From Undaria pinnatifida (taxonomy: Eukaryota; Sar; Phaeophyceae; Laminariales; Alariaceae), in assembly GCA_012845835.1 (NCBI GenBank), contig JABAKD010000016.1, positions 8,756,121-8,820,120 of the forward strand: a DNA stretch of 64,000 nucleotides. The letters are read 5' to 3'. Below, in pieces: positions 1 through 44,239 of this stretch. Position 1 is the stretch's first letter. Every line of letters begins with the position of its first letter. The notes under the pieces are model-generated. The model searched no databases and had not been told where the DNA came from. It saw only the letters and a program-made list of their open reading frames with translations. Made by a program: the position numbers and the translations under genes.

Positions 1-300
1 GACTCCTACTGGAGCTAACAATCCCCACTAGGCTATCTAGCGTAATTTGGAAACCGCCCTACGCGCCACGCGCGGCGAACCCGCTCACATTCTTACCCCC
101 ACACACGCTGCTGTCTCCGTGAGACCTACTGCTTTTACCGCGATGCGTTTGGGCATTTACACCCCCATCGATCGCAATGATCTTACTGTATCTGAGGCTA
201 GTCTCCACAGCGTTCGGTTGTCAAGGTTGTTTTGCTGGCTCATAACCTGGTCAAAGATGTGCCTGCGGCATTCTTTAATGCTGCTGCCGAACATTGAAAG
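1..300. other. No gene seen
   Basis: Mixed-composition sequence with only short open frames. I recognise no gene, RNA or repeat boundary here. Confidence 0.5.
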
Positions 301-301
301 G

Positions 302-412
302 GAGTAGTTGATAGGATGAGGCCTCCTAACCCGAATCAGGAGGGCCTCGCCCGACCTCAATCATTGTGTCGAGTGCACGCTCAACCGGTACCCATCCCTG
401 GGGAGAAAGGAT
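302..412 (+). repeat. GGATGAGGCCTCC hairpin-family repeat, eroded copy
   Basis: Shares GGATGAGGCCTCC, a following CCTCGCCC, a GAGTGC..CGCTCA remnant and CCCATCCCTGGG with the copy at 38,363-38,472. The central hairpin has decayed here. Confidence 0.7.
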
Positions 413-634
413 GATGACACCGATTATTCGCAGAACAGTCGAACCGCAACGTCTGGTTGAGGGTAAGCCATAAACCAGAACGCTCCCGCTTGTCTACGTG
501 GGGTAGAACACCGGCGCGAGACCCGGGTCGACGGGGACACAACCGTACGGATCCCATGCATTAAGTGTTTCGGTGTTTTTTTGGGTGCTTCCAGATGTTA
601 AGCACGTTTCCATCGCGACATCGTGGTGGTGTCA

Positions 635-792
635 TGGCGGCCGTGACATACCTTGGGCGGGTGATAGTCCAAGCGCGGAAGCCTCGGGTGTCACATCTGC
701 GTACTCCTTCGCGCGATTTACGGCGATCATGCGACCCTGAACGCGGCAGCCCATCTGCACCGCGCAAGGCAGGCTGATCACCATCTTCGTTG
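635..792 (-). pseudogene. Eroded ABCC exon-22-like fragment
   Basis: The minus strand reads a peptide matching exon 22 of the intact gene: QMGCRVQGRMIAVNRAKEYA against the intact VRMGCETEARITAVERAQEY. Even the donor-side sequence (ACCTTGGGCGGG on the plus strand) is kept. The intact gene lies over 4 kb away, so this is part of a decayed paralogue. No stop codon in the matching stretch but many substitutions. Confidence 0.85.
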
Positions 793-1147
793 ACGTTTTT
801 CGTGGTGTCCCGACAGATAACGACATGTGCGGCGGCAATTTTGTGGTTAGCTTGCACCCGAGTGAGGTTTGTCGGACAAATATTAAAACCAGGAACTCAA
901 GGTGGGAGGGGGGGGCGGGCGAAGCAGCTCACGCTGATTTCACGGCGCATACATAATTACTATGTATTAGTAAGAACAAACCTCACAACCGCGCAATGAC
1001 AGCCTATAACACCAGCACACTTTCTGACCACCACGCCGCCGCGTTGTGCTATCCCACCAGCGCTCATGCCCTCATTGTTCCCACCAGAAAAATAATCGAG
1101 ACAGCAATGCAGAAAATGAAGCTCCTGGGCTCATATGCACATCTTTG

Positions 1148-1347
1148 GGTATGAGTGCCGTCAGCTCCCCCGTGCTGGTGTTCAATCGCGTCCTCTTGAG
1201 CAGGCGCAGGGGCTTCGGGCTTACGTCACCCTGTAAGGCGTCGAGCCCACGTCAATGCTCAAAATATGCAGTGCGAGGAAGCTTTGGTTGGTCAACAGCC
1301 CGTTGCCGAATATGTCCACGGCGAATCTGCCGATACCGATCCGTCAA
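1148..1347 (-). pseudogene. Eroded ABCC exon-3-like fragment
   Basis: The plus-strand sequence aligns base for base in blocks to intact exon 3: AGCTCCCCCGTGCTGGTG, GGCGCAGGG, TGGTTGGTCA then CCGTTGCCGAA, and CCGATACCGATC. It is broken by indels. It lies in the same order and strand relative to the exon-22-like fragment as in the intact gene, but only about 350 bp away, so most of the paralogue has been deleted. Confidence 0.85.
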
Positions 1348-1404
1348 GGCACCGATTGACCATCGAACCGACGGATCAACCAGGGGATAAACCGAATGAT
1401 TCGA

Positions 1405-1480
1405 CAAAGGGGAGGGAGGGAGGGAGGGGGGGGATGGGGGGAGGGGGGGAAAGAGGTGGAAAGGAGGAAGGAGTAACTAA
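1405..1480. repeat. GGGA/GGGG-rich tract
   Basis: Purine-rich run of GGGA and poly-G, a simple-sequence tract next to the ABCC pseudogene fragment. Confidence 0.8.
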
Positions 1481-1754
1481 AGGATAGACGGTAGGACGTC
1501 AGTACAACGAGTTATATTTTGCTTGCTCCCTTCCCTATGGCAACCACGCCTGCAACGTCGACGGTGACTGTAAAGGCGACTCTTCAGGGGTGACTTCTCC
1601 TGTAGGACAGATGACTCGATGCGTATCTGCGGAGCGACCACGCTCACGGCCGGACGATACACATCGAAACAAGCGACTCATGGCGCCTGATTCATAGAGA
1701 AGTCAGGTGGACGTCCGACGCGTATACGCATAATAGCATGAAGAGGATTCAAGA

Positions 1755-1925
1755 AAGGTGTGCTAAGCTAGTTGTGGCAAGCAAACACAAAACGGAAGGA
1801 GAGACAACCAAACAGTGTGGTGAGCTAGTTGTGGCAAGCAAACGGAAGGAGAGACAACCGAACGGTGGTAAGCTAGTTGTGGCAAGCAAACGGAAGGAGA
1901 GACAACCGGGGGAAGGTACAGCCTG
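1755..1925. repeat. Three tandem copies of a roughly 50-bp unit
   Basis: GCTAGTTGTGGCAAGCAAAC recurs at about 1767, 1824 and 1872, each followed by GGAAGGAGAGACAACC or a variant. The open frame across it is a by-product of the repeat. Confidence 0.9.
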
Positions 1926-1989
1926 ATTACGAACGGATAGTGTACGGCAACCATAGTCTCAAACTACCTCGGAGTTGGAGCAGTCGAAT

Positions 1990-4900
1990 GGCTCGGCACC
2001 ATTCGGAGGCTTGTTACTCCGAGACGAATGTGTGTGTTCTTCACATTAAATTGATGCTTCCACCCATCTACTGTAGGCGGTAGCAGTTGGGAACCCAGCT
2101 GACAGCATAGCAGGGAGGGAGAGACGGTAAAATTGTGGACGAGATTCGCAGGAGATTGCAGGAGGCTGCGACGGGTGTATGTGCGAACGGGAGTATATCT
2201 TCCCAAAGACCCAGAAAAACGATATTGACAATACATTTGAGAAATTATTGACGAAACAAAGTGTTGTGCCTGTTGTCGCAGTAGCGGTCTCCGTAAATGA
2301 GGTACCAAGCAAAACGTTTTTGTTGTTGTATGGAGAATTAGGCGTGCCTATTTCGGGAATTGGAGCCAGAAGAGCAGGTGGCTTGAAACGAAGGCGGCGG
2401 GCGGGCTCCCTTACTCTTGGACGAGACCTCACTCGAGCAGGCCAGCAAGACGGCGTTGTGCCCGAGCGAGTGAGGGTTCTTGCTGAGAACGTCAGCAGGT
2501 TAACGTCGTAAATAGTCGCTGGGTTGGTCAACCAAAGCCCAGACGTCGTTACCTGTTCCTTCCACGAGCCCACTTTCCCCTTTTCTTCGTTCGGCGGAGA
2601 GGGACAAGAGAGCTAAATAGCCGGGGTGAATGGTTGCTTTCCAAGTTACTGTTCTTGAGTTGTTCGAAGTAAATCGTAGGCGTCGTATGTACGGTACCAT
2701 TCGGAGGCTTGGCAATCCGAGACGATTGCAAATGGTAATGGTTGAGAACCCGGCTTGTATCATAGAAGGGTGAGAGACGGTAAATGCGTGGGCGACATAC
2801 GCACGAGATTGCAGGAGGCTGCGTGCGTGTACCTGGCCAAGGGGATAAACCTTTTTCTCCCTTGGAAGATCCAGAAAAACGACAATGAAAACGCAGTAAG
2901 GAAGATGTTCAATGGATTATCGCAGAGTCTATTGGAGACAAGCCGTCCGCGCCTGCGTGCTTGCACAACAACAAAAAAGTCACGACTCTGACTCTTCGTG
3001 GTACAATAAAAAAACACTACGTGCTGCTACTGACTTTGTTAATGGTACTGGTAAATCAACCCATTACAAGGACGTGGTGGCATTAGAAGCCGCTCCATTA
3101 ATTAAAGCTTCTCAATACTAAAATGTCTAAAACCTTGCTCCCTCCGCTCCCCGCAAACAAACCCGTCAATAACTGTATGCTGTGGGCCTGTCAGGGGATT
3201 GACCGGGCGTCTCCCGCCCCCCGCCCCCCGCCCCCCCCCTTCGCCGTTATACAATGGCCCCTTTGCCGTGATACAATGGCATCATTGTGCACCGCTAAAC
3301 ACTTTTATCATCAACATCGCGCCCCCCCACTAACAACGAACTCCATGACACGGCGCCGTCATACCAAAAACAGACAGAGTGGGTGCGCTCTCCGGGGGGA
3401 ACGCATGGTTGTCAGTGTTGGGGAGCGCTCTCCTCATGGTACCTGGTGCCGTTTTTCTGGTCTCCCTTGGTTCGCTGATTAGAAACAACAAGGGTGACAG
3501 TATCATTACTCTAAGAAACAGTATAGGACAGAGACGAGGCGGGGTGTCTTGCATAGACCATCAGCGTCGCTTACATTCTTGCCCATCTATGATGTCCTTG
3601 ACGTGACTGAGACTTCTACAATCACCTGGTTTCACCCCAACCATAACCGAATATGTAGACTACCACATCTACGTAGAGCACTGTATAACAGTACGGGCCA
3701 CGGCCAAATCGGCCGGGCAAAGAGTGAGCGATGAAACCGCCGATAAGGTCCCCAAAAGTACATCGCACACGCGCAGGCAACAAACAGCAGACCAATGGTC
3801 AAGACGGTCAAAAAGCAGGCGAGCACCGAATACAACCTATTAACCTTCACCTCCCAAATAGAATTTACGAAAATAACGGAGAAGCACGACCAGTACAGGA
3901 ACTGTGCCGTACGACGTTACGTCGAAAGTAATAAAACCAAAACGACTTGAAAATCGAGTAAAAAGGGGCCGCTGATTGAGCTCAAGGTACGGGGCAAACC
4001 TCGCCCGGCCACCTTCAATCAGCCTAGCATCGCTGTACAAATTACTCCGCTGTAGAACAGCTCTACAGAGTACAACAGTTATTGAGAAACGCGTTATTCA
4101 ACGGCTCACACTACTGATACCAGTGCTTCCTGAGTCGCCCCCCTCCTCCTAACCCCCTCCTTGCTTCCTCTCCCCGACCCCTGGGCCCCATAAAGTCCAG
4201 CGGTTTTCCCCACCCCCACGATTTTTTTCCGGGCTAACGTTACAACCAAGTACAAGCCGATCCGTGTGTGGCGATAACGTATTTCGTCACAGCGGCATTA
4301 GCTGCGCTCTAACTGAAGTGGAAACCCTCTAACTGGCGTGGTAGACTTTGCAAAAGTTGTGCGCACCTGTGTGTGCATGCATACTCCTTCAGGTGGATGC
4401 TATATTTATGCGACACCGCGGGTTTTCATCGGTGTGATCGCTCGTTCACTCCCCCGTTCGTTTGTTCTCTCAGCCGTTCGTCCTTTCAGCGCGACCGCGA
4501 CTGCGGCTTGGTTGAACTTCATGACAAGGGTGATTTATCGTGCACATAGATCAGCAGCCGCAGCAGCCGCCGAAAGCAGCGTCGTTCGCGCCAACGCTCA
4601 CGAAATGGTCCGTGCGCACATGCATGCCGCCGCGACACAACAGTACGTGCAATAGACAACGTCATCAGGAGAACGAGGGTGACCAGGACGCGGGATACTG
4701 ACAAACATATGGACCACGCACAACAAAATAATGTTCAGTATAATACGCACCGCACCGGAAATAAGAAAATAAAAGAACATAAAGGAGCACCCGTGGTACC
4801 TTGGTGAGATCTCTTGGCTGCACCCGTCTCAAAACATACACCAAACACGTAACGGAACGCGGAGACAGACAACAATCAACACCGGGGGAAGCTCTTACCC

Positions 4901-5000
4901 CCTCTTGTATTATCAAAGCAAACCTCACTATACGTGTATGCCATCGAACAATTCCTTGCTTCGCTTCAATCCATAGTTTCAGCATCATAACAACATGAAG
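1990..5000. other. Gene-free stretch
   Basis: No supported gene. Around 2,010-2,085 (minus) is a copy of the TTTAATGTGAAG repeat family also seen near 40.2, 42.7 and 54.1 kb. Segments around 2,670-2,880 and 1,990-2,220 resemble each other (CCATTCGGAGGCTTG, GAGATTGCAGGAGGCTGCG), an old duplication. Confidence 0.6.
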
Positions 5001-5027
5001 GGTGTACGATCGAGAGCATCAGCTCGG

Positions 5028-5305
5028 TCAAACCAAGCAACCAAAGTCAATCGAAATCAATCAAAATCAGTCAAATTTGATCAAAGTAAAGTCAATATCA
5101 ATGAAAATCAATACAAATCAAATCGGGATCAATCAAAATCAATCAAAATCGGTCAAAATCAATCAAAATCAATCACAATCACTCAAAATCAACCAGAATC
5201 AATAAATCCAATCAAAATCGATCAAAACAAATCGAAATCAATTAAATCCGTCAAAATCAATCAAATTCAATCAAAATTAACCAAAATCAACCAAAGTCAA
5301 CCTAA
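5028..5305. repeat. ATCAAAATCAATC-type minisatellite
   Basis: Degenerate head-to-tail array of 6- and 12-bp units around AATCAATCAAAATC. It produces Asn/Gln/Ser/Lys-rich open frames that are not genes. It lies about 275 bp beyond the ABCC stop codon, in the 3' flank. Confidence 0.9.
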
Positions 5306-5579
5306 ACCCTTCTTGGGTCCTGACGAGTAACTCTCACGAAAAAAACAAACAGAAGCATATCCAGCGCGCTTCCACCGTGCGCCGGGCGCGCGCCGATCGG
5401 CATCCCCTGCCCCCCATCGTCAACCAAGGACCACCCCAAACCCAGAAACAGCACGGACACGGGACAAACCTTCCGTCTCCCGTGACAGATTCGTGAGCAG
5501 AGAATCATCTGAACACTGCACACGAGTCATCATCGCCCCACTGGGCCACAAATACCATCGGCTTGGCCCCACCCGCCAT

Positions 5580-37573
<31,994 letters not shown>

Positions 37574-38360
37574 CTGTAGTTGATTTGATGCGGGCGCGTT
37601 TGGGAGGACCAAAACGAGGCATGTAAAAACATGTGCAGGTATCACCAAAAAAAGGTAGGCAACAACAAAAAGGTACCAGGGTTTAGACCACCACAACGTA
37701 TTCGGTGAAGCTCGTAGTACGCGGGGCGTTTGGGAGGACCGAAACAAGGTACGAGTACTTTGAAAATACAGCATCGGCCACACAAAAGTCGTCGGGACCG
37801 GTTGGGTATGAAGGGCACGTCTTCACTGCAAAACAAAGAGAGCAGTACGACACGCGCGCGCAGTACGGCGATCCTCTTGCTGCGGCACGCTGACACTGAG
37901 ACGCTCGAAAAGAGAGAAACGATCTTTCTTTTTGTTTTTTTGGTCGATATCCATCATTCATCATACATCGATCCGAAGAGGGCTACCGTAGCCGGTGAGC
38001 TCGCTGGCTGTCTGGCGGATCACGTATAAGTACGGGATGAACGCTGCTGTACAATGGAGGCTGTGCGAGGTACGACACTCCCCCCCCTCCCCCCGGGCTA
38101 TTGGGCGCCCCTATGTTGGAGGTGTCTCTATTAGGATTAGGACCGGTGCTTCGTCTCGGAAAGGACGCGTGGTCAATAGTCAAAAATACTAGGGTAATTT
38201 AGAAAAAAATATCCCCCCCCTCCCCCGTCCTACTGGCCTGAGACTTGGAAGCAACACCACCAATCGGTCGTCACCACGCTAATCCACTTGATCATTCGAA
38301 AGTAAGAAAACACCACTATTCGAACATTTACCGCATTCTCTTACGCTGCCGCCCATCATT
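37574..38360. other. Upstream flank of the ABCC gene
   Basis: Should hold the promoter and perhaps a 5' exon. I see no convincing TATA box or initiator. GCGTTTGGGAGGACC occurs twice (about 37,598 and 37,727), so part of the flank is repetitive. Confidence 0.45.
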
Positions 38361-38362
38361 CT

Positions 38363-38472
38363 ATGTAAGTATTAGGTTGGATGAGGCCTCCTTCCCCGAG
38401 GCAGGTGGTCCTCGCCCGGGATAAACTCCGCGCTGAGTGCGCCCTCAGCGCAGTGCCCGTCCCTGGGATTGA
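38363..38472 (+). repeat. GGATGAGGCCTCC hairpin-family repeat
   Basis: GGTTGGATGAGGCCTCCTTC, then a perfect hairpin with arms GCGCTGAG and CTCAGCGC, then GTGCCCGTCCCTGGG. Related to copies at 302-412 and 24.3-24.4 kb. Confidence 0.88.
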
Positions 38473-38874
38473 ACTGACCGTGCGGATAAAAAGACTACTT
38501 ACTAAGCTTGCAGGGAGGGTGGGAAGGCCTGATTTTTTCCTGTGCCTATTTCCCTGTTAAAGCTAGGCTTGAACGAAGTGACCGGCGATTGCGTTCATTC
38601 TTCTAGTAATCCGCACCAAATGCTGGGACCCATTTTTGTCTCAAATATGGCGTCGCCTCATTGTGTAGCGATATTTTCTTACGGTATTATCAGTAGAGTA
38701 TCAATCCGACAAACGTTAGTTAATACTCGAACATATCATCATTTCAATATTTGAACATCGATCCGATCCACAAGAGGGCGTTCGTTCGTCTACATATCCT
38801 CTAACGGCTAAATGGAAACTTTTACATGATATTTAACAGATCACTACTACGGTCTTCATACTCCCGATATAAAC

Positions 38875-39750
38875 CGCCATTATAGTGAAAAATAAAATAA
38901 ATAATAATAATATAAAAACACCCCCAGGCAGAAAATCTCACTTACGCACTTAACCACAAGTACCAACAACCATGACCAAGCCATCCATCCGCAAACCATC
39001 CACCACACACATGGTAAAGCAATATAATGGAAATTACAGAAATAAATTTATAAAATAGACATGATAGATTACTTCAAAATTCCCCACCTAAAGTAAAAAT
39101 ACTAACACCAATCAATGTAGTGGAGAAAAACATTTGTTTATAAAAGAAAAGAACCCCCTCCCGAAAACATTTCACCCACATAGCATAGTACAAGTATCAG
39201 CAAGCAGATTCAAAACTCGTCGAACTCACACTTGATGTCCTGAAAATATATACATGTATTTAAATATTAGAGTGACAGCGTATCAATTTGGAACCGTGGG
39301 TTCGTGTCCCACAGAGTTTTTAATCCTTTTGGGGGTGGGAGTAGATTACTCAGATGACTTTAATTCTTGAATGCTGTACTAAGAGCAACATATAGATAAC
39401 TTATACTCCGGAGTAATATTCTGTATTCGTACTCTTCCCGATATTAAAGATCCGGGGGGAGAAAAACAAAATAAACCGCCTACCATACATATGATAGAGC
39501 AGTATAGTGGAAACTACAGTAATAAGTTTATAAAACAGATGTGATGTTTTACCTAGCTCAAAATTCCCCGCCTGAAGTATAAATGCCAATACTTACTATT
39601 ATAATAGTGGACAAAAAATAAGACACCTCCCAATGAAAACTCACTCATATAGTATATTACGAGTACCAACAACGCAGCTTGCAAAGATGAGTATTGACCT
39701 GAAATTCGTCAAACTCACGGCTGACGTCCTTGAAAATTAGTTATAAAATT
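38875..39750 (+). repeat. Two diverged ~330-bp repeats ending in the core motif
   Basis: 38,875-39,260 and 39,420-39,750 share GGAAACTACAGTAATAAGTTT-like, AAAATTCCCCGCCTGAAGTA-like and a terminal CGTCAAACTCAC..GACGTCCTTGAAAAT. The second carries the good core GCAGCTTGCAAAGATGAGTA (39,680-39,740). AT-rich compared with the rest. T-arm-like GTGGGTTCGTGTCCCAC sits between them at about 39,298-39,314. Confidence 0.8.
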
Positions 39751-39754
39751 ATAA

Positions 39755-42007
39755 AATGGTATCGGTCTACCACCTACGACTATCATATATAATAAACGCA
39801 ACCCAGTAGTTACCCCTTCGGCGAAAAAGATGGTTGACACACACAAACGTCAGACGATCCAGGCGACTAAAATATCGGACAGTTCAGAAGGCATTATCAT
39901 CGTAATATGGTATATAAGGTACTGCAGTATGTATTATAGGCCTTTTTGACCAAGATATTATTAACAATTGGCCAACACAAGAGCGCCAGATGATGCGGGC
40001 GGCTTAACTATCGGACAGATCTCAACGGAATAGGCCTGCGTCTTCACTACTAGTACTATAAGACTCAATACCCCTTCTGGACTCGACAGCGACCAGACAA
40101 CGCCAGAAATAAACTGGGAGAAAATGAATACATAATTGCAATCAGGTTTTGCCCGTTTTCGGTTTTCTCGGCGCCAAACAAACGTAAAATGCTCGTATTG
40201 GTGTGTATTCTTCGCATTAAACTGACATTTTCCATCCACCGACATCCAACACGACCAGTCAGCGTCTGTGCTGACGCCTCGTAGAGAACCACGAGACAGA
40301 GATGCGCATTGCGAAAGACAGCAAGGTGATTAGGCCATGCAACGCCAACCGCAACGAGCACGCGCGAATAGAGCAGTACAACAGCGCAGCGAACAAAGTA
40401 GTACCGGTGCCAATTGAAAAAAAAATCTGGAGTGACCCGCGGATTTTTCATTTCGCCGCATGTTTGGAGCATAAAAAAGAACGCGTACCTGGTATCTCAT
40501 ACGCCAGGCGCAGGAGTATGCACAAAACGTCCACACCTCAGAAGTAGCATACGACAGTAGGATACCCGAGATAATAGCGTCCATACCGAGAGAAAACCGG
40601 CGGTCAAATCGCCTTGTCACGTCTTGTGTGTTGGTTATATAGAACCACGACATATCCTTTCTTTGTTGGTTATATAGCACTACCCATTGAACCACGCAGT
40701 CACGTGACTACGTGGGCCAGTGGGTAGTGCAATATAACCAACAGATCGCACGCACCCTTACGTATAGTTCCGCACTATTCATATTAGCAAATGCCCTTTT
40801 CCTGTCTCTCAGCACTTCCCTGCTTCTGTCTCCGAACCGAGCTCCCCCAGCTTTCCGGCGCTCACCATTCATACCAATCGCCGAACACCTCACGGCGCTT
40901 CGCGCTTGGTGCAAGCAATGTCTGCCTGGTCGATGAAAACCCGACGTGCTCCGTCCCGGCATTGTCAGGATGCGAGGGTCTATCATCAAGGTCGTACGAC
41001 TACCGACATGCATGAAATATCGAGTACACCCCCCCCCAGCTTTCTGGCCATCTTCCCCTGTTTCATATCCTACCACTGTTGGGACTTTTGCTTTTTTGGG
41101 GCTATTGATTTAAAAATGAAAAAAATCTACTTTTCTAGCTGGTGCACAAGAAAACGTCACACCGGTTACGTCGGTGTCGGGTACTCGTGCTTTATCCGCC
41201 ACAGCCGTGAAAATTCCGTGCCGAGCGCTGAAGTATTGCGCTAGATGCTTTTTGGTTCTCAGTCAACTTAAAGAGATAGTTGTGACCTCCGGCAAAGCCT
41301 GACCTCGGCCGACTCCAGGGGTTCTTCGCCTGAGAGAATCTCATGCGAGGATCAAAGATGCCCGTGGCTCTGTGTGATGCTCCACCCGTTTCTGCCTTGG
41401 GTGCTTGTGTTGTACGTGGTATCTGTTATAACCTCTGTGCAGGGTTGTCCCTTTTCTCTATTATGCTGATCGATACCTTGTGTGGTACGCGCACGTTGTT
41501 GGACATGGCCGGCCACCCATCGGTGTGTTTTCCTATATAAAATATGTGGAAATACTTCCATTTGAAAAATGTAAAATGTGGCGCGCGCCACCAGGAAATG
41601 CCACGAGGAAGACGTCTCTCTCGAGATAGTTCCCGACGCTGCTGTATGTGTGTAAGTGCTCTGAACATTAAACTACGGCATCGAGAGGTTCCCCCCCCCT
41701 GTTCTATATTTGTGCAGCATCTTGTCTTCATCTGATGGGGGCATTCTTCCTTTTGTTGTTGCGCCCTGCCCCGATCCCCTCCACACGCGACAACAATGAT
41801 CTCGTATTGTAAATAGAAAGCTTCCCGGAACAGTACAATGATTTCAGTCAAGTATTTTGTTATATGCCAGCCCGTAACCGCCTTGCGGTTTGCGATTCGT
41901 GTAGCTCCCTTTGGAGTTTTTTCTTCAATTTTCTGAAAATGTTTATGGGTGATCGACGTCGAAGCTGCACGTGTACATCGTCGGATGGCAAGATAATAGT
42001 AACTATT

Positions 42008-42043
<36 letters not shown>

Positions 42044-42560
42044 TGTTTATCTCTCATGTAATACCAATACGAGGAGTAATCCAGCCGCATGCACGGTGGC
42101 CACACCTTGAATTCGCCCACGGCGAGCGGCAGTCGTCAGACACAGCAGTAAATATGTGACAAGACCATGCGGCAGTGCTCCTACGAAGTATTCCTTTAGC
42201 AATTGCTTTCGGATCCGGTCTGGTTGTTGCCTCGGCGCCGGTCGGGTGACGTTATCTGCTTTGTTGCTGTCTCCCCGTTTTGCTTAGTTTTTCGTTTTGT
42301 CTTGCCTTGGTTTGTTTCACTCGATGTAGTTTTCCTTTGGGTACGTCTGGCCTTCCCCCTTGCGCTCCCTTTATCTTTCGTGTTTTCCTCTCCTTTCCTC
42401 TTCTCTTTTCTCTTTCCTTTTTTCCTTTCCTTTTCCTGATATTTTCCATCCATTTATTTTCTTGTACGGTATCCCTTCTCCCCCGCAGGTTGTCTGGTGT
42501 GCTGGCTTGTGTATGTATGCATCCCGCTTCCGATTTCAGTACGGTTGACATTGCATGGCC
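39755..42560. other. Gene-free, repeat-derived stretch
   Basis: No supported gene. 40,190-40,320 (minus) is a TTTAATGTGAAG-family copy. 40,865-41,030 is a reverse partial copy of the ~500-bp repeat (CACCTCACGGCGCTTCGCGC). A short CAA run is at 42,008-42,042; 42,280-42,450 is a pyrimidine-rich tract. Confidence 0.6.
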
Positions 42561-42569
42561 AAAATCCCT

Positions 42570-42790
42570 TCTTGTGTTTTCGAGGTATATCTCTGTCTCG
42601 TAGGCTGTGACCACAAAATGGCCGTCCCTCCACGATGAGAGCATCGGCACGGACACTGGGTGTGCGGGATGTCGAAGGGTGGAAAGGACAGCTTAACGCC
42701 TTTGCCACTGGAAAGCTTTTTTGGGGGACAAATTTACTTGAAGTTAGTATAGGGAGGGGTTTGGGGGCTCTAAAGGGGTTAATGTGAAGA
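42570..42790 (+). repeat. TTTAATGTGAAG-family repeat, interrupted
   Basis: Shares CGGACACTGGGTGTG, GGATGTCGA and TTAATGTGAAGA with 54,010-54,140. The copy here is interrupted at the TTAA by the MITE at 42693-42782. Confidence 0.85.
42693..42782 (-). mobile_element. Short TTAA-target MITE, complete
   Basis: 90 bp flanked by and including TTAA at both ends. Reverse complement starts TTAACCCCTTTAGAGCCCCC and ends GGCAAAGGCGTTAA, so the termini CCCCTTT/AAAGGCG are inverted repeats. No coding capacity. Confidence 0.9.
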
Positions 42791-43303
42791 CTACAACACT
42801 CGCGCACACACACAACGCACACGCACACACAACACGCACGCACACGTCCAACCGGTTGAGAATTTTGTAGAAGCCGAATATATTGCCTCCTCGATTACGC
42901 CTTTCGAGCCGGCATGTTGGCTGGCATGCTGTAATGGAGTGCCCTCCGTAGAAGGATAGTTAATAGATTCGACGTGAAACCATGTCATGGTTGAGGTGAA
43001 ACCACGTGATATTAGATGTCACACTCACGTCAAGGCCATCATAGATAGGCGGTAATAATGCAGGTGACGATGATGGGACAAGCAGGACGCCCCTCATCTC
43101 ACTACCCTGCTCTACCCTGCCCAACCCTGCTCTACTCTGTCTTGTCTTGCTTTGTCTGTCTTTTAGAATTCAATGTGGAGGAAATAATGTATAAGCTTTG
43201 AGTCTATCCAGCTCGGAGTACATCTACAATGCCCTCCAAAGAACCTCGGCACAGCTTGCTTGAGATACACCAATACCACTGAGCCATGTGGTCAGCGCTC
43301 ACC

Positions 43304-43353
43304 ATAACCACTGAGCCATGCAGCTAGCGCTGAGTGCATAGCTCAGTGGTTAT
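43304..43353. repeat. Inverted repeat of tRNA box-A-like sequence
   Basis: Arms ATAACCACTGAGCCATGCA and TGCATAGCTCAGTGGTTAT pair with one mismatch around a 12-nt loop. The right arm contains TAGCTCAGTGGTTA, a good tRNA D-arm/box A match, but no proper tRNA can be folded here. Confidence 0.75.
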
Positions 43354-43960
43354 GCCGCATGTCTACTAAAAGCACAATCCGGGGTCCGTCTGGCTTCCTC
43401 GCGCGCTTGAGCTGGTTGGCGGACGCAATTAAACGTTTACGACAGACAGGTTGCGATCGTCCGGGTCAGCGCGTAAAACACACCAGGGTTTTTTCACGGG
43501 TCATACATAACCTGGCTCGCGGGGCGGGTCAGGAAATTTACCAAAACTAGCGGGTTGAGTCGGGTCGGGTCAGAAAGTGGTCGAAATTCCACGGATCGGA
43601 TCGGGTCGGGTCAGGAGCTTTCCAGATATCACGGGTCGGGCCGGGCCACCCTGGCCCCATCCGACCCGACCCGACCCGACCGGTGAAAAGCCCTGAAATA
43701 TACCAGGTACAGTACCGGCCCTGACAAGAAACGGAGGTATTGGTTTAACGCTAGATTTCGTATTCTGAGAGTGGATGTGCCCTGCACTATTGTAACAGCA
43801 GTATAACAACGGCTGCCGAATTTCTTATTCCACCGTAAGTTATAGTCTGGGTTTCTTTTGGGGTGGGCTCTTTTTTACGAGAGGGCCGATAGGTGATATT
43901 AGAGTTGAAATTATGTTTTATGCGTAGTGGATACGAGCAGCAGCCGCCCTCTCGCATAAG

Positions 43961-44160
43961 CGTTACAAGACTTATAGTTTGGGCAAGCAATTGGCTAAGC
44001 TTCTGCAAGCGGTCAAACGGACTAATGCCTCACTAATTTATCAACAAACGGCGTCATCGACAGAGGATGGGTTTTTATGTCGTGGGTTCAAATCCCACCA
44101 TCTACGTACAATAATAAACTTTTACGACTTTCCCCATGTCGAACTTGAAGCGGACAGATG
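43961..44160 (+). mobile_element. TRIM element, 5' part (diverged copy)
   Basis: 43961-44046 aligns with the 84-bp LTR of the element at 52.8 kb (TAGTTTGGGCAAGC, GCGGTCAAACGGACTA, ending CAACA). It is followed by AA, then CGGCGTCATCGACAG at the primer-binding position, and by the same internal GTCGTGGGTTCAAATCCCAC and CCATGTCGAACTTGAA. No 3' LTR found. Confidence 0.8.
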
Positions 44161-44239
44161 GTCTCGTACCGCTGATCAGAACGACAACAAGCACCCAGCA
44201 CAGCACAGGACAATCACAGCTCCGCAAACGTAGCTCCTG

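Noticed and set aside
5028-5305. Asn/Gln/Lys-rich small protein
   Set aside because: Product of the ATCAA minisatellite.
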